From Bosea sp. 29B (GTDB taxonomy: Bacteria > Pseudomonadota > Alphaproteobacteria > Rhizobiales > Beijerinckiaceae), in NCBI RefSeq assembly GCF_902506165.1, contig NZ_LR733817.1, positions 5,830,184 through 5,894,183 on the forward strand: DNA of 64,000 nt, in the 5' to 3' direction. A model generated the notes under the pieces. The model was not told the origin of the DNA, made no database searches, and saw only the letters and a list, made by a program, of their open reading frames with translations. Position 1 is the first letter of the stretch, and the number at the start of each line of letters is the position of its first letter. Positions 46,613 to 55,392 of this stretch are shown in pieces. The translations under genes and the position numbers were made by a program.

Positions 46613-48241
46613 TCACACCAGCGTCATGCCCGGCTGCCCGGCCTCGACGACGAAGCTCGCCCGAGTCGAGACCGCACCGCCGGCCACGGTGACCTTGTCG
46701 AGAACGCGGTAATCCGCCTGCCAGCGCTCCTTCGACAGGCTGTGGCGCATATAGCCGCGCTGGTTGTTGAAGAAGCCGATATGCGGGTTCTTCTTCAGCC
46801 CCGCTTGCCCCGCCTTGGTCATGTCGGCGCCATCGCCGCCCGAGGTGATCGAGGTCGAAACGAACTCGACGCCGAGCGTCTTCGATTTCGGATCGTCGAA
46901 ATCGGCCTTGAGCTCGCCCGCCCAGTTCTGGTGGATGTCGCCGGTCAGCACCACGGCATTGCCGATGCGGGCGCTCTCCAGCGTGTCGAACAGCCGCTTG
47001 CGTGCCGCGACGGCCCCGTCCCACTTGTCCATGCTGTAGCCCACCTTCTCCGGGTCCGGATCGCGGTCGTGGCGCATCAGCATGACCTGCTGCGCCAGCA
47101 CGTTCCAGCGCGCCTTCGAGGCCCGCAGGCCTTCGCCGAGCCAGGCCTCCTGCTTCTCGCCGAGCATGGTGTTCTCCGGCTTCAGCGCATCGGCGCAGGC
47201 CGCGTGCGAGCCGTCGCCGCAAGGCTGGTCGCTGCGGAACTGGCGGGTGTCGAGCACGTCGATCTGGGCGAGATCGCCATAGTGGAAGCGGCGATAGGCC
47301 TGGATCCACGGCCCGTTCGGCAGCGAGGTCCGGCGCAGCGGCATGTGCTCGTACCAGGCCTGGAAGCCGGCGGCGCGGCGCAGCGCGAAAATCTCCGGCG
47401 GAATGTTCTCCTCCGAGACCATGCCGGCGAAATTGTTGTCGACCTCGTGGTCGTCGAAGGAGACGATCCAAGGCGCCGAGGCGTGGGCGAGCTGGAGATC
47501 GGGATCCATCTTGTAGATGGCATAGCGCTGGCGATAATCGGCGAGCGCGTAGATCTCGTCGGGCTCGCCCGGCATCACTCGCGCCACCGGCAGCGGCCGC
47601 TCGTTCGGCCTGACCATCCGGTACTCGTAGATGTAGTCGCCATAGTGGAAGACGAAGTCGAAGCGCTCCTCGGCGACATGGCGGAAGGCACTGAAGAAGC
47701 CATCCTCGTAGCGTTGGCAGCCGAGCACGCCGAAGTTCACCCGCTCGACGCTTGCCCCCGCCGCCGGCAGCGTCCGGGCGCGGCCGATCATGGTGCGCTC
47801 GCCGCCGCAGCTGAAGCGGTAGAAATAATCGCGGTTCGGCTCCAGCCCGGCGATCTCGACATGGACCGCGTGGCCGAGTTCCGGCCGGGCCAGCGCCGTG
47901 CCACGCTGCACCGCCCCGCGCATATTGGCCTCGGTCGCGATCTCATAGGCGACCTCGACCGCCTTCATCGGCATGCCGCCATTGCGGGCGAGCGGCAGCG
48001 GCGCCAGCTTGGTCCAGATCACGAAGCCGTCGGCGGACGGGTCGCCCGAGGCGATGCCGAGCCCGAACGGATAGGCGGCGAAGACCGGATTGGCCCAGAC
48101 GCGCTGGTCGATGACGCCGCCACCGGTCAGCAGCAGGCCCGAGGCTGCGAGCCCGGTCAGGAACCGCCGCCGCGACGGCGTGCCGGCCTCGGTCAGGAAG
48201 TCATCGACGCTGAACTGACCGAAGGCGTTGCGGCGGAACAT
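46613..48241 (-). CDS. phoD: PhoD-family alkaline phosphatase/phosphodiesterase, Tat-exported
   Basis: A 542-residue PhoD-type enzyme. The N-terminus has a twin-arginine signal (PSRRRFLTGLAASGLLLTGG), so it is exported folded. A fibronectin-like N-terminal domain (LEPNRDYFYRFSCGGERT) precedes the metal-dependent phosphatase domain with VNFGVLGCQRYEDGFFSAF, FDFVFHYGDYIYEYR and WIVSFDDHEVDNNFAG, which supply the metal ligands. Relatives release phosphate from diesters and need iron and calcium. The start at 48241 has GGAGCC upstream. A Pho-box-like repeat lies 56-74 bases before it. Confidence 0.9.
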   Translation of the reverse strand: MFRRNAFGQFSVDDFLTEAGTPSRRRFLTGLAASGLLLTGGGVIDQRVWANPVFAAYPFGLGIASGDPSADGFVIWTKLAPLPLARNGGMPMKAVEVAYEIATEANMRGAVQRGTALARPELGHAVHVEIAGLEPNRDYFYRFSCGGERTMIGRARTLPAAGASVERVNFGVLGCQRYEDGFFSAFRHVAEERFDFVFHYGDYIYEYRMVRPNERPLPVARVMPGEPDEIYALADYRQRYAIYKMDPDLQLAHASAPWIVSFDDHEVDNNFAGMVSEENIPPEIFALRRAAGFQAWYEHMPLRRTSLPNGPWIQAYRRFHYGDLAQIDVLDTRQFRSDQPCGDGSHAACADALKPENTMLGEKQEAWLGEGLRASKARWNVLAQQVMLMRHDRDPDPEKVGYSMDKWDGAVAARKRLFDTLESARIGNAVVLTGDIHQNWAGELKADFDDPKSKTLGVEFVSTSITSGGDGADMTKAGQAGLKKNPHIGFFNNQRGYMRHSLSKERWQADYRVLDKVTVAGGAVSTRASFVVEAGQPGMTLV

Positions 48242-48296
48242 GACGGGGCTCCAGGCTCGTTGCCTGGAACCATACCAAGTTTCGCCTGACGCACAC

Positions 48297-48315
48297 GTGA
48301 CAGAAGCGGCGACAG
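48297..48315 (-). promoter_or_regulatory. Pho-box-like direct repeat upstream of phoD
   Basis: On the minus strand CTGTCGC, 5 bases, CTGTCAC: two hits to the CTGTCAT half-site with start-to-start spacing of 12 bases (the usual value is 11). It lies 56-74 bases ahead of phoD. Low-to-moderate support. Confidence 0.35.
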
Positions 48316-48361
48316 CATCGGACCGAAAAGTGGAATCCACTTTTCGGACAAATCCGATGCT
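48314..48361. repeat. Palindromic intergenic repeat between phoD and valS
   Basis: Outer arms AGCATCGGA and TCCGATGCT enclose inner arms CCGAAAAGTGGA and TCCACTTTTCGG. The design matches the Rhizobiales palindromes at 7478 and 19131. Confidence 0.7.
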
Positions 48362-48372
48362 ATAACAAATCG

Positions 48373-48416
48373 ATAGATCGCCGTTATCGCGTCCTGTCGG
48401 ACGCGCGGCGATCTAT
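48373..48416 (-). terminator. Hairpin at the end of valS
   Basis: Arms ATAGATCGCCG and CGGCGATCTAT enclose an inner stem GCGTCC/GGACGC. It overlaps the valS stop codon and on the minus strand is followed by CGATTTGTTATAG. A plausible terminator. Confidence 0.6.
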
Positions 48417-51241
48417 TGCAGCCGCTCCAATGCCTCCGCGATCTTGAGCTTGCGGGCTTCTGCCGCAGCCTTGCGCTCGCGGTTCTCCTCGACGATCTCC
48501 TCGGGCGCGCGTGCCATGAAGTCGGGATTGCCGAGCTTGCGCTCGACCGCGACGATGTCCTGGTCGAGCTTGGCAAGTTCCTTGTTGAGGCGGCCGCGCT
48601 CGGCGTCGAGATCGATGATCCCCGCCAGCGGCAGCGCCGCGACCTCACCGCGCACGATGATCTGCGCCGACTGGCCGGGCGCCTCATCGGCGAACTCGAT
48701 CGCGGAAAGCCGCGCCAGCCGTTCGATCATCGGCGCCCAGGCCTCGACCGCCGCCTTCGTCGCGGCGCTCGCCTTGACCAGCACCAGCGGCACCTGCGTC
48801 CCGCCCGGCACATTGGTCTCCGAGCGGATCGAGCGGATGTCGGAGATGAGATCGACGACGAAGCCGATCTCGGCCTCGGCCGTCTCATCGACCAGCGCCG
48901 ACAGCTCCGGCCAGCGCGTCAGGCAGACCAGGCCCGCCTCCCCGGCCGGCACCGTGCGCGGTGCGCCGGCATTGGCCTTCTGCGCCCAGAGCTCCTCGGT
49001 CAGGAACGGCATGAACGGGTGCAGCAGCTGGCAGATCAGGTCGATGACATGGGCGACCGTTGCCTGCGTCTCCGCCCGCGCCGCGGTGCCGGCCGCGTCC
49101 AGTTCCTCGGCCTGCAGCACCGGCTTCGACAGTTCGAGATACCAGTCGCAGAACTGGCCCCAGACGAAGCGATAGGCTGCATCCGCCGCCTCGTTGAACT
49201 TGAACTCGGCGATGCCGGCCGCGACCGCATTGGCGGTGCGGGCCGCCTCGGACAGGATCCAGCGGTTCAGCGGCAGCTTGGCCCCGGCAGGGTCGAAGCC
49301 TTCCGCCCGCAGGCAGCCATTGATCTCGGCGAAGCGGGCTGCGTTCCAGATCTTGGTCGCGAAGTTGCGGTAGCCCTCGACGCGCGAGGTCGCGAGCTTG
49401 ATGTCGCGCCCTTGCGCCGCCATCGCCGCGAAGGTGAAGCGCAGCGCATCCGCGCCATAGGTGTCGATCAGCACGAGCGGATCGATGACGTTGCCCTTCG
49501 ACTTCGACATCTTCGCGCCCTTCTCGTCGCGAACCATCGCGTGGAGATAGACGTCGCGGAACGGCACCTCGTCCATGAAGTTGAGGCCCATCATCATCAT
49601 CCGGGCGACCCAGAAGAAGATGATGTCGAAGCCGGTGACCAGCGTCGCGGTCGGATAGTAGCGCTTGAGCTCGGCCGTCTCTTCCGGCCAGCCCAGGGTC
49701 GAGAACGGCCACAGCGCGGACGAGAACCAGGTGTCGAGCACGTCCTCGTCGCGCTTGAGCTCGACTGCTCCGCCATAATGACCAAGCGCCAGCGCCTGCG
49801 CGCCGGCTTCCGACTCGGCGACGAAGCATTCGCCGTCCGGCCCGTACCAGGCCGGGATCTGGTGGCCCCACCAGAGCTGGCGCGAGACGCACCAGGGCTC
49901 GATGTTCTCGAGCCAGTCATTATAGGTCTTGGTCCAGCTTTCCGGCGTGATCCTGGTCTTGCCGTCCCTGACCGCCGCGAGCGCGCGCTGCGCCAGCGGC
50001 TGGACGTCGACATACCACTGATCGGTCAGCCAGGGCTCGATCACCACGTCCGAACGGTCGCCATGCGGCACAGTGTGGGTGTTCGGCTCGACCTTGCGCA
50101 GCAGCCCGCGGGCCGCCATCAGCCCGACCACGACCTTGCGGGCCGCGAAGCGATCGAGGCCATGCAGCGCCAGCGTCTCGCGCTCGGGCGCCGCGCCTTC
50201 CAGGAAGTCGGCATTGTCCTGAATCAGGATGCGAGCTTCACCGTCCAGGATATTGACGACCCTCAGCGAATTGCGCTTGCCGACGTCGAAGTCGTTGAAG
50301 TCGTGCGCCGGGGTGATCTTGACAGCGCCGGTGCCCTTCTCCGGGTCGGCATAGTCGTCGCCGAAGATCGGAATGACGCGGTTGACCAGCGGCAGAACCG
50401 CGCTCTTGCCGATCAGCCCCTTGAGCTTGTCGTTCTCGGGATGGACCGCAACGCCGGTGTCGCCCAGCATCGTCTCCGGCCGGGTCGTCGCGACGGTGAT
50501 GTAGGTGTCAGGGTTCTCCGCATCGTAGGCGACGCCTTCGATCGGATAGTCGAAATAATAGAGATGGCCGTTCGGGTCCTTGGCCAAGGCCTTCTCCAGC
50601 TTGGCGGCGTCGAACGCCTCCTCGCCACCGCGCTGCCATTTGAACGAGCCGGTCTTCTCGAGCTGCAGCACCTCGATGTCCGAGATTGCGGTCTGGAACT
50701 TCGGGTCCCAGTTCACCAGCCGCTTGGCGCGGTAGATCAGCCCCTGCTTGTGCAGGCCGACGAAAACCTTGAGGACAGCAGCCGAAAGCCCCTCGTCCAT
50801 GGTGAAGCGCTCGCGCGACCAGTCGCAGGAGGCACCGAGGCGCTTGAGCTGGTTGACGATCGTCCCGCCGGACTCGTCCTTCCACTTCCAGACCTCGGCC
50901 AGGAAGGCCTCGCGGCCCATGGTCCGGCGATCGGTCTTGTTCTCGGCCGCGAGCTTGCGCTCGACCACCATCTGCGTCGCGATGCCGGCATGGTCGGTGC
51001 CGGGCTGCCAGAGCACGTCCTTGCCACGCAGGCGCTCGAAGCGGCAGAGCAGGTCCTGCAGCGTGTTGTTGAGGGCATGGCCCATATGCAGCGAGCCGGT
51101 GACGTTCGGCGGCGGGATCACGATGCAATAGGGTTCGGCCCCGGGCGCAGCCCCGCGCCCCGCCTTGAAGGCGTCCGCCTCCTCCCAGGCCTTGTTGATG
51201 CGCGCCTCGACGGAGGCCGGCTCGAATGTCTTGTCCATCAT
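48413..51241 (-). CDS. valS: Valyl-tRNA synthetase
   Basis: ValS charges tRNA-Val and edits threonine. The 942-residue length is normal. The class I signatures are PPNVTGSLHMGHAL (HIGH box) and KMSKSKGNVIDPL (KMSKS). The editing domain (GDTGVAVHPENDKLKGLIG) and the C-terminal coiled coil (ELAKLDQDIVAVERKLG) are complete. Two adjacent ATGs are possible (51241 and 51238). It is downstream of dps in the same direction, with a hairpin between. Confidence 0.98.
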   Translation of the reverse strand: MMDKTFEPASVEARINKAWEEADAFKAGRGAAPGAEPYCIVIPPPNVTGSLHMGHALNNTLQDLLCRFERLRGKDVLWQPGTDHAGIATQMVVERKLAAENKTDRRTMGREAFLAEVWKWKDESGGTIVNQLKRLGASCDWSRERFTMDEGLSAAVLKVFVGLHKQGLIYRAKRLVNWDPKFQTAISDIEVLQLEKTGSFKWQRGGEEAFDAAKLEKALAKDPNGHLYYFDYPIEGVAYDAENPDTYITVATTRPETMLGDTGVAVHPENDKLKGLIGKSAVLPLVNRVIPIFGDDYADPEKGTGAVKITPAHDFNDFDVGKRNSLRVVNILDGEARILIQDNADFLEGAAPERETLALHGLDRFAARKVVVGLMAARGLLRKVEPNTHTVPHGDRSDVVIEPWLTDQWYVDVQPLAQRALAAVRDGKTRITPESWTKTYNDWLENIEPWCVSRQLWWGHQIPAWYGPDGECFVAESEAGAQALALGHYGGAVELKRDEDVLDTWFSSALWPFSTLGWPEETAELKRYYPTATLVTGFDIIFFWVARMMMMGLNFMDEVPFRDVYLHAMVRDEKGAKMSKSKGNVIDPLVLIDTYGADALRFTFAAMAAQGRDIKLATSRVEGYRNFATKIWNAARFAEINGCLRAEGFDPAGAKLPLNRWILSEAARTANAVAAGIAEFKFNEAADAAYRFVWGQFCDWYLELSKPVLQAEELDAAGTAARAETQATVAHVIDLICQLLHPFMPFLTEELWAQKANAGAPRTVPAGEAGLVCLTRWPELSALVDETAEAEIGFVVDLISDIRSIRSETNVPGGTQVPLVLVKASAATKAAVEAWAPMIERLARLSAIEFADEAPGQSAQIIVRGEVAALPLAGIIDLDAERGRLNKELAKLDQDIVAVERKLGNPDFMARAPEEIVEENRERKAAAEARKLKIAEALERLQ

Positions 51242-51260
51242 CGCTCTGCTCGAACGCCAA

Positions 51261-51286
51261 ACGGCCGGGGAGCCTGCCCCGGCCGT
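51261..51286 (-). terminator. GC-rich hairpin between dps and valS
   Basis: Perfect 10-base arms ACGGCCGGGG and CCCCGGCCGT with a 6-base loop, 89 bases past the dps stop and 20 bases before valS. No T-run beyond TTT. It may end dps transcription or regulate valS. Confidence 0.45.
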
Positions 51287-51374
51287 GAAAACGAAGCCAA
51301 AAGGTCTACGGTCTTAAGAGCGCACGGACGGGCGTCACGTCAACGATTTCGATGCATGGCGGCCTTGTCGGCAT

Positions 51375-51854
51375 TCAGGCGGCGCTCGATTGCAGGAACC
51401 ACAATGCCTTGTCGAGGCTCTGCGAGTAGGCTGTGAGCAGATCGGCCGTGCCGGCATCCCCAGCCTCGTCGGTCTTGTCGATCGCATCGCGCACACTGTT
51501 CGCCGCGCCGGCATAGCGCTCGATCAGCGCGTCGAGATGGTCTTTCACGGCGACGATCTCCGTCGGATAGGGCTTGAGGCTACTGCCGGATGCGACCGTC
51601 TGGGTCGTGCCGAGCGCCGTGCCGCCCAATTGGGCCACGCGCTCGGCGACGGTGTCGACATGCTCGTCGAGTTCCTTGCGAAAGCCGTCGAGCATCAGAT
51701 GCACGCCGATGAAGCCCGGACCTTTCAGGTTCCAGTGCGCCTGCTTGGTGGCGAGCGCCAGATCGATGCCGTCCTGCAGGCGCTCGTTGAGAATGGCGAT
51801 CACTTCGTTCTTGGCGTTCGACGGCATGTCGATCCGCGAGGCGGGCTTCTTCAT
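51375..51854 (-). CDS. dps: Dps-family DNA-protection ferritin
   Basis: Dps forms a 12-subunit shell that oxidises and stores iron and protects DNA. The 159-residue protein has the ferroxidase ligands in ATKQAHWNLKGPGFIGVHLM and the following MLDGFRKELDEHVDTVAERV. The N-terminal MKKPASRIDMPSNAKNE is short and basic, as needed for DNA binding in some members. The start at 51854 is right; a longer open frame upstream has no homology. Confidence 0.95.
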   Translation of the reverse strand: MKKPASRIDMPSNAKNEVIAILNERLQDGIDLALATKQAHWNLKGPGFIGVHLMLDGFRKELDEHVDTVAERVAQLGGTALGTTQTVASGSSLKPYPTEIVAVKDHLDALIERYAGAANSVRDAIDKTDEAGDAGTADLLTAYSQSLDKALWFLQSSAA

Positions 51855-51987
51855 GGGGACACTCCAGACCAGGCGCGCGCGTGCTTTGGCGCCGCATGAC
51901 CTCTCGAACGCGGATCCCGCCCAAGCGTTCCGCGGGAACAGACCGGCCTGACGCCAGTTGGGCATAGAACCGCACAAGGAGGCCCCA

Positions 51988-52473
51988 ATGACCAGGAAGA
52001 CCGACCAGGACCGCGCCTGGGAGCTGATCGAGGAGATCTGACTGTGCATGTTCGTCAGCCATGACGGCAATGGCGACCAACTGCGCGCCCGCCCGATGAG
52101 CGCCCATGCCCACCGCGACGAGGATGCGATCTATTTCCTCACCGACCTGCGTGCCCACAAGGACGACGAGATCGAGATCAACGAGAATGTCTGCCTCTGC
52201 TTCGGCGACAACGGCTCGTATAAATATGTTTCCGTCACCGGCACGGCGAACCTGCTGGATGACCGCGATCGCGTCGCCGAACTCTGGTCGCAGGCGGCGC
52301 GCGCCTTCTGGGAGAGCAAGGACGATCCCAACATCCGCGTCCTCAAGGTGCGGCCCGCTTTGGCAGAGTTCTGGGACAGCCCTGGCAAGATCGTGACTTC
52401 GGTCAAGATGGCGGCCGCCGCGATCACCGGCTCGCGGCCCGATCTCGGCAGCAACCGCAAAGTCCTGCTCTGA
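51988..52473 (+). pseudogene. PNPOx-like stress protein gene with in-frame TGA at codon 18
   Basis: The real start is the ATG at 51988, preceded by a perfect AAGGAGG (6-base spacing), giving MTRKTDQDRAWELIEEI. The next codon is TGA (52039-52041), and the frame then continues LCMFVSHDGNGDQLRARPMS through to 52473 with complete family sequence to KVLL. Homologues have a glycine at this position, so GGA to TGA is the simplest explanation. An internal ATG at 52048 would give a 141-residue product lacking the first helix, with a poor ribosome-binding site. The rest of the gene is intact, which suggests a very recent event, a sequencing error, or readthrough. Confidence 0.75.
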
Positions 52474-52483
52474 GGGGGCGACG

Positions 52484-52699
52484 ATGAGACTTCTCGTTCA
52501 CCTGGTCGGCGCCTGGGTAGCGTCGGAAGCGGCGTCAGGCCGCTATCCCCGCTCCCTGTCCCTCGGCATGCAGCTTCTGGTCTCGCGGCTCGGCCCTCAA
52601 ACCGCGCTGATGGCGCTCGCCGGCTACGCCATCCAGAGCCTCAACGAAGGCGGGGCGTTCGGGCTGCGCCGGACACAGCGCCGACGGCGGCGCGGCTAA
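52484..52699 (+). CDS. Small protein of unknown function
   Basis: A 71-residue protein starting MRLLVHLVGAWVASEAASGR, preceded by GAGGGGG. It has a hydrophobic N-terminal helix, a second apolar stretch (LGPQTALMALAGYAIQSL) and a strongly basic tail (RRTQRRRRRG). It follows the interrupted PNPOx-like gene by 10 bases and was probably its operon partner. Not recognised. Confidence 0.55.
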   Translation: MRLLVHLVGAWVASEAASGRYPRSLSLGMQLLVSRLGPQTALMALAGYAIQSLNEGGAFGLRRTQRRRRRG

Positions 52700-52730
52700 A
52701 GCGTACTGTCGTCACACGGAACCACCGTCG

Positions 52731-52832
52731 TCATTCTGGGCGAGCGAAGCTCGGCCCGGGATCCATCGTAGAGCTCCGGAGCCTTACGATGGCTCCCGGA
52801 ACTGCGCGCCTTCGGGGCTTGTCCAGGATGAC
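52731..52832. repeat. Interspersed repeat A, diverged copy 3
   Basis: It has the same layout as copies 1 and 2 (CTGGGCGAGCGAAGCTCGGC, then CCCGGGATCCAT, a central dyad CGTAGAGCTCCGGAGCCTTACG, and TGTCCAGGATGAC) with more substitutions. Confidence 0.6.
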
Positions 52833-52870
52833 GGTGCGGTTCCGAGGATTATCAGCGTGCTCGAGAAGCC

Positions 52871-53488
52871 TCAGCGTCGCCCGCCGCGGGCGACGCGCTC
52901 GATCTCCGCCCGCACCAGCCGCTCGACCATGGTCGGCAGGTTGTCGTCGAGCCAGGTCTTGAGCATCGGCTTCAGCATGTCCTTGACCAGATCCTCCAGC
53001 GTGCGCGCATTGTTGCTGAGGACGGTATTGGCGAGCGCTCCGAAAGCGCTGTGCACCGCGGCGCCGGCCTGGTCGGAAATCAGCGCCGCCATGTCCATCG
53101 GCGGGGCCGGCTGCTGCTGGATTGGCGGCGCCGGTTGTGGCTGGATCGGCGGCGGCACGAAGGCCTGGGGCTGAGGTGACTCCGGTTCGGGCTCGGGCAG
53201 CGCCACGGCCTGCGGCTCGACGAAATCGATATCGTCCGCAGCTCCCGCGATCGGCGCGGGCGGCTCTTCAACGACGCGCTCGGCCTCGGCACCGAGGTCC
53301 AGCACGTCGTCCTCGATCAGCTCCGGCTCTGGTTCGGGTTCCGGCTCGGGCTGCGGCGCCAATGCGACCGGCTCCGGAGCGGCTTCCTCCGGCGGCGCGG
53401 CAGGCTTCTCGTCATCGGCGATGATCCGCCTGATGGAGGCGAGAATCTCCTCCATCGAAGGTTCATTGGCCTTGGGCTGCGCGCTCAT
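52871..53488 (-). CDS. popZ: PopZ-like polar organising protein (DUF2497)
   Basis: PopZ forms a polar matrix that anchors the chromosome origin in alphaproteobacteria. The 205-residue protein has the conserved N-terminal helix NEPSMEEILASIRRIIADD, a long acidic Pro/Glu/Gln-rich linker (about residues 28-135, with PEPEPEPEPELIEDD), and the C-terminal oligomerisation helices (LEDLVKDMLKPMLKTWLDDN, LPTMVERLVRAEIERVA). The ATG at 53488 (MSAQPKANEPS) is preferred over one 5 codons earlier. Confidence 0.9.
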   Translation of the reverse strand: MSAQPKANEPSMEEILASIRRIIADDEKPAAPPEEAAPEPVALAPQPEPEPEPEPELIEDDVLDLGAEAERVVEEPPAPIAGAADDIDFVEPQAVALPEPEPESPQPQAFVPPPIQPQPAPPIQQQPAPPMDMAALISDQAGAAVHSAFGALANTVLSNNARTLEDLVKDMLKPMLKTWLDDNLPTMVERLVRAEIERVARGGRR

Positions 53489-53704
53489 GCTGATTCCGGT
53501 CACTCGACTCAGAGGACGCCTAAGGAATCAGTGCGCCCCGCTGCATGAGTATTTCATCGGAAAACCGGCAGGCAAGGCGCCTGGGGGCCGGCCCACAGGA
53601 GAAATCCGGAGTGTTGCACCGGCGCTGCGGCGCGCCGGCTTCAAAGCATCTTCGCGCGAAACGGATCCCCGGTCGCCCGGAGGCTACGACGCGGTAAGGC
53701 GCGA

Positions 53705-53741
53705 GGGCATGTCCGCGTTTCGGAAACACGCGAACATGCCC
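53705..53741 (-). terminator. Probable terminator of tolC
   Basis: An imperfect inverted repeat (GGGCATGT...ACATGCCC with CGCGT/ACGCG inside) starts 13 bases past the tolC stop. The T-tail is weak. Confidence 0.5.
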
Positions 53742-53753
53742 GAGAACGCGGAC

Positions 53754-55172
53754 CTAGCGTCCGTCCGGCGTCTGCGTGCCCCAGAGCAGGCCCTTGACCT
53801 GATCATAGTGCTTGCGCGCATCGTAGCGCTCGGCCTTGAGCTTCAGCGTGTCGGACGAGAGCTTGCCGATCGCGGAGAGGACGGCATAGGACGCCACGAC
53901 GCGGTCGCGCTGAGCCGTGACCAGCGTCGAGCGGGCGCTGACCAGTTCCTGCTGGGCGTTCAGCACGTCGAGCGTGGTGCGCTGGCCGACCTTGGCCTCT
54001 TCGCGCACGCCGGCGAGCGCGGTCTCGGCCGCCTGCACCTGTGCCTGTGCGGCGACGATCTGCGCCTTGGCCGCATCATGCGCGCCCCAGGCGGACACGA
54101 CCGCGGCCCGGACGGTGTCGCGCGAGGTGTCGACCTCGATCCGGCGCTGCCCGGCCGTCTCCTTGGCCTGGCGGGTGCGCGAATAGACCTGCCCGCCCTC
54201 GTAGATCGGGATGGTCAGCGTCGCCACCGCGCTGGCCGAGGTGCGGTTGTCGCCGAAGAACTGGTTGTCGTAGCGCTGCTGCACGAGGCCGCGCACGCCG
54301 ACCGTGGGACCAAGATCCGCCTCGGTGACCTTAACCTGCAGCTCCGCCGCATCGACGCCGTGCAGCGCCGCGATGATCGCCGGGTGCCCCTGCAAGGCGC
54401 CGTTCAGCGCGGCCGGCAGCGACTTGGGCAGCAGGTTCTCGACCGGACGACCGGGAGCGAGCTGCTTGGGCTCGGTACCGACATTCTGGCGGAAGCGCGC
54501 GATCGAGGTCTTGAGATTGGATTCGGCCAGGATCGCCTGCGACTGCGCCGAGGACAGGCGCGCCTCGGCCTGGGCCACGTCGGTCCGCGTCACCTCGCCG
54601 ACCTGGAAACGATCCTTGGTCTGCCGCAGCTGCTCCTCGAGAACCTCGACGTTGTTCCGGTTGAGGTTGAGGATCGCCGTGTCGCGCAGCACGTTCATGT
54701 AGGACGTCGCCGCGTCGAGCAGGACGTTCTGCTCGGTGTTGCGCAGCGTCGCGCGCGCTGCCAGCACCTGCGATTCGGCCTGGCTGACGGAGCTGCGGGT
54801 CTTGCCGCTGTCGAAAATGTTCTGGTCGACCTGCAGCCCGCCGCCACGCGGGTTGAGGCGGGAGACGGAGTTGCTGTGCGCAGCGCCGCTCTTTTGCGCG
54901 TTGAACGGAATGTCGCTCTCGGTGATGCTGGCGCCGATATCGGCCGACGCGGTGATGCGAGGCCGGTAGCCCGAGAGCGCCTGCGGCACGTTCTCGTTGG
55001 TGGCGCGCACCGCGGCGCGCTGTGCGTTCAGCGTCGGATTGGCCGAATAGGCACGCCCCAGCGCCGCTTCCATCGTCTGCGCCAGCACCGGCGAGCCCGT
55101 CACGGCTCCCAGCATGCCGGCGAGCAGCAGGCGGCTCGCGGTCTTCTTCAACGTCGGTCGCGTTACAATCAC
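53754..55172 (-). CDS. tolC: TolC-family outer-membrane efflux protein
   Basis: TolC forms the outer-membrane duct for type I secretion and efflux. The 472-residue protein has a signal peptide (about residues 1-31, ending SPVLAQ), then TMEAALGRAYSANPTLNAQR and the internally repeated helical halves: LQVDQNIFDSGKTRSSVSQA and VATLTIPIYEGGQVYSRTRQ. The C-terminal VLSAIGKLSSDTLKL is typical. Its upstream neighbour is a PCMT-family gene, an arrangement common in alphaproteobacteria. Confidence 0.93.
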   Translation of the reverse strand: MIVTRPTLKKTASRLLLAGMLGAVTGSPVLAQTMEAALGRAYSANPTLNAQRAAVRATNENVPQALSGYRPRITASADIGASITESDIPFNAQKSGAAHSNSVSRLNPRGGGLQVDQNIFDSGKTRSSVSQAESQVLAARATLRNTEQNVLLDAATSYMNVLRDTAILNLNRNNVEVLEEQLRQTKDRFQVGEVTRTDVAQAEARLSSAQSQAILAESNLKTSIARFRQNVGTEPKQLAPGRPVENLLPKSLPAALNGALQGHPAIIAALHGVDAAELQVKVTEADLGPTVGVRGLVQQRYDNQFFGDNRTSASAVATLTIPIYEGGQVYSRTRQAKETAGQRRIEVDTSRDTVRAAVVSAWGAHDAAKAQIVAAQAQVQAAETALAGVREEAKVGQRTTLDVLNAQQELVSARSTLVTAQRDRVVASYAVLSAIGKLSSDTLKLKAERYDARKHYDQVKGLLWGTQTPDGR

Positions 55173-55392
55173 TGGACGCCTCTTGTGCGGACTCTAGTCA
55201 CGCCCAGGCATCGCCCCAGCCTCGGCACTCGATTTAAAATCATAAGCTTCGCAGCCCGCCTCGCCAATGTCGCGAGACGAACTGGTCGCCTTTCAATTCT
55301 GCACTGCCGCAAAAATGCGACACTCTCGCCGGCGATTAGTACCGACGGTCTACCTCTCCTGGGGAAAACCGGCCCGAAGGACGGCTCTTCCC

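Noticed and set aside
52039..52041. Selenocysteine at the TGA
   Set aside because: The family has glycine at this position, the residue next to it is not catalytic, and I see no suitable SECIS-like hairpin just after the codon.
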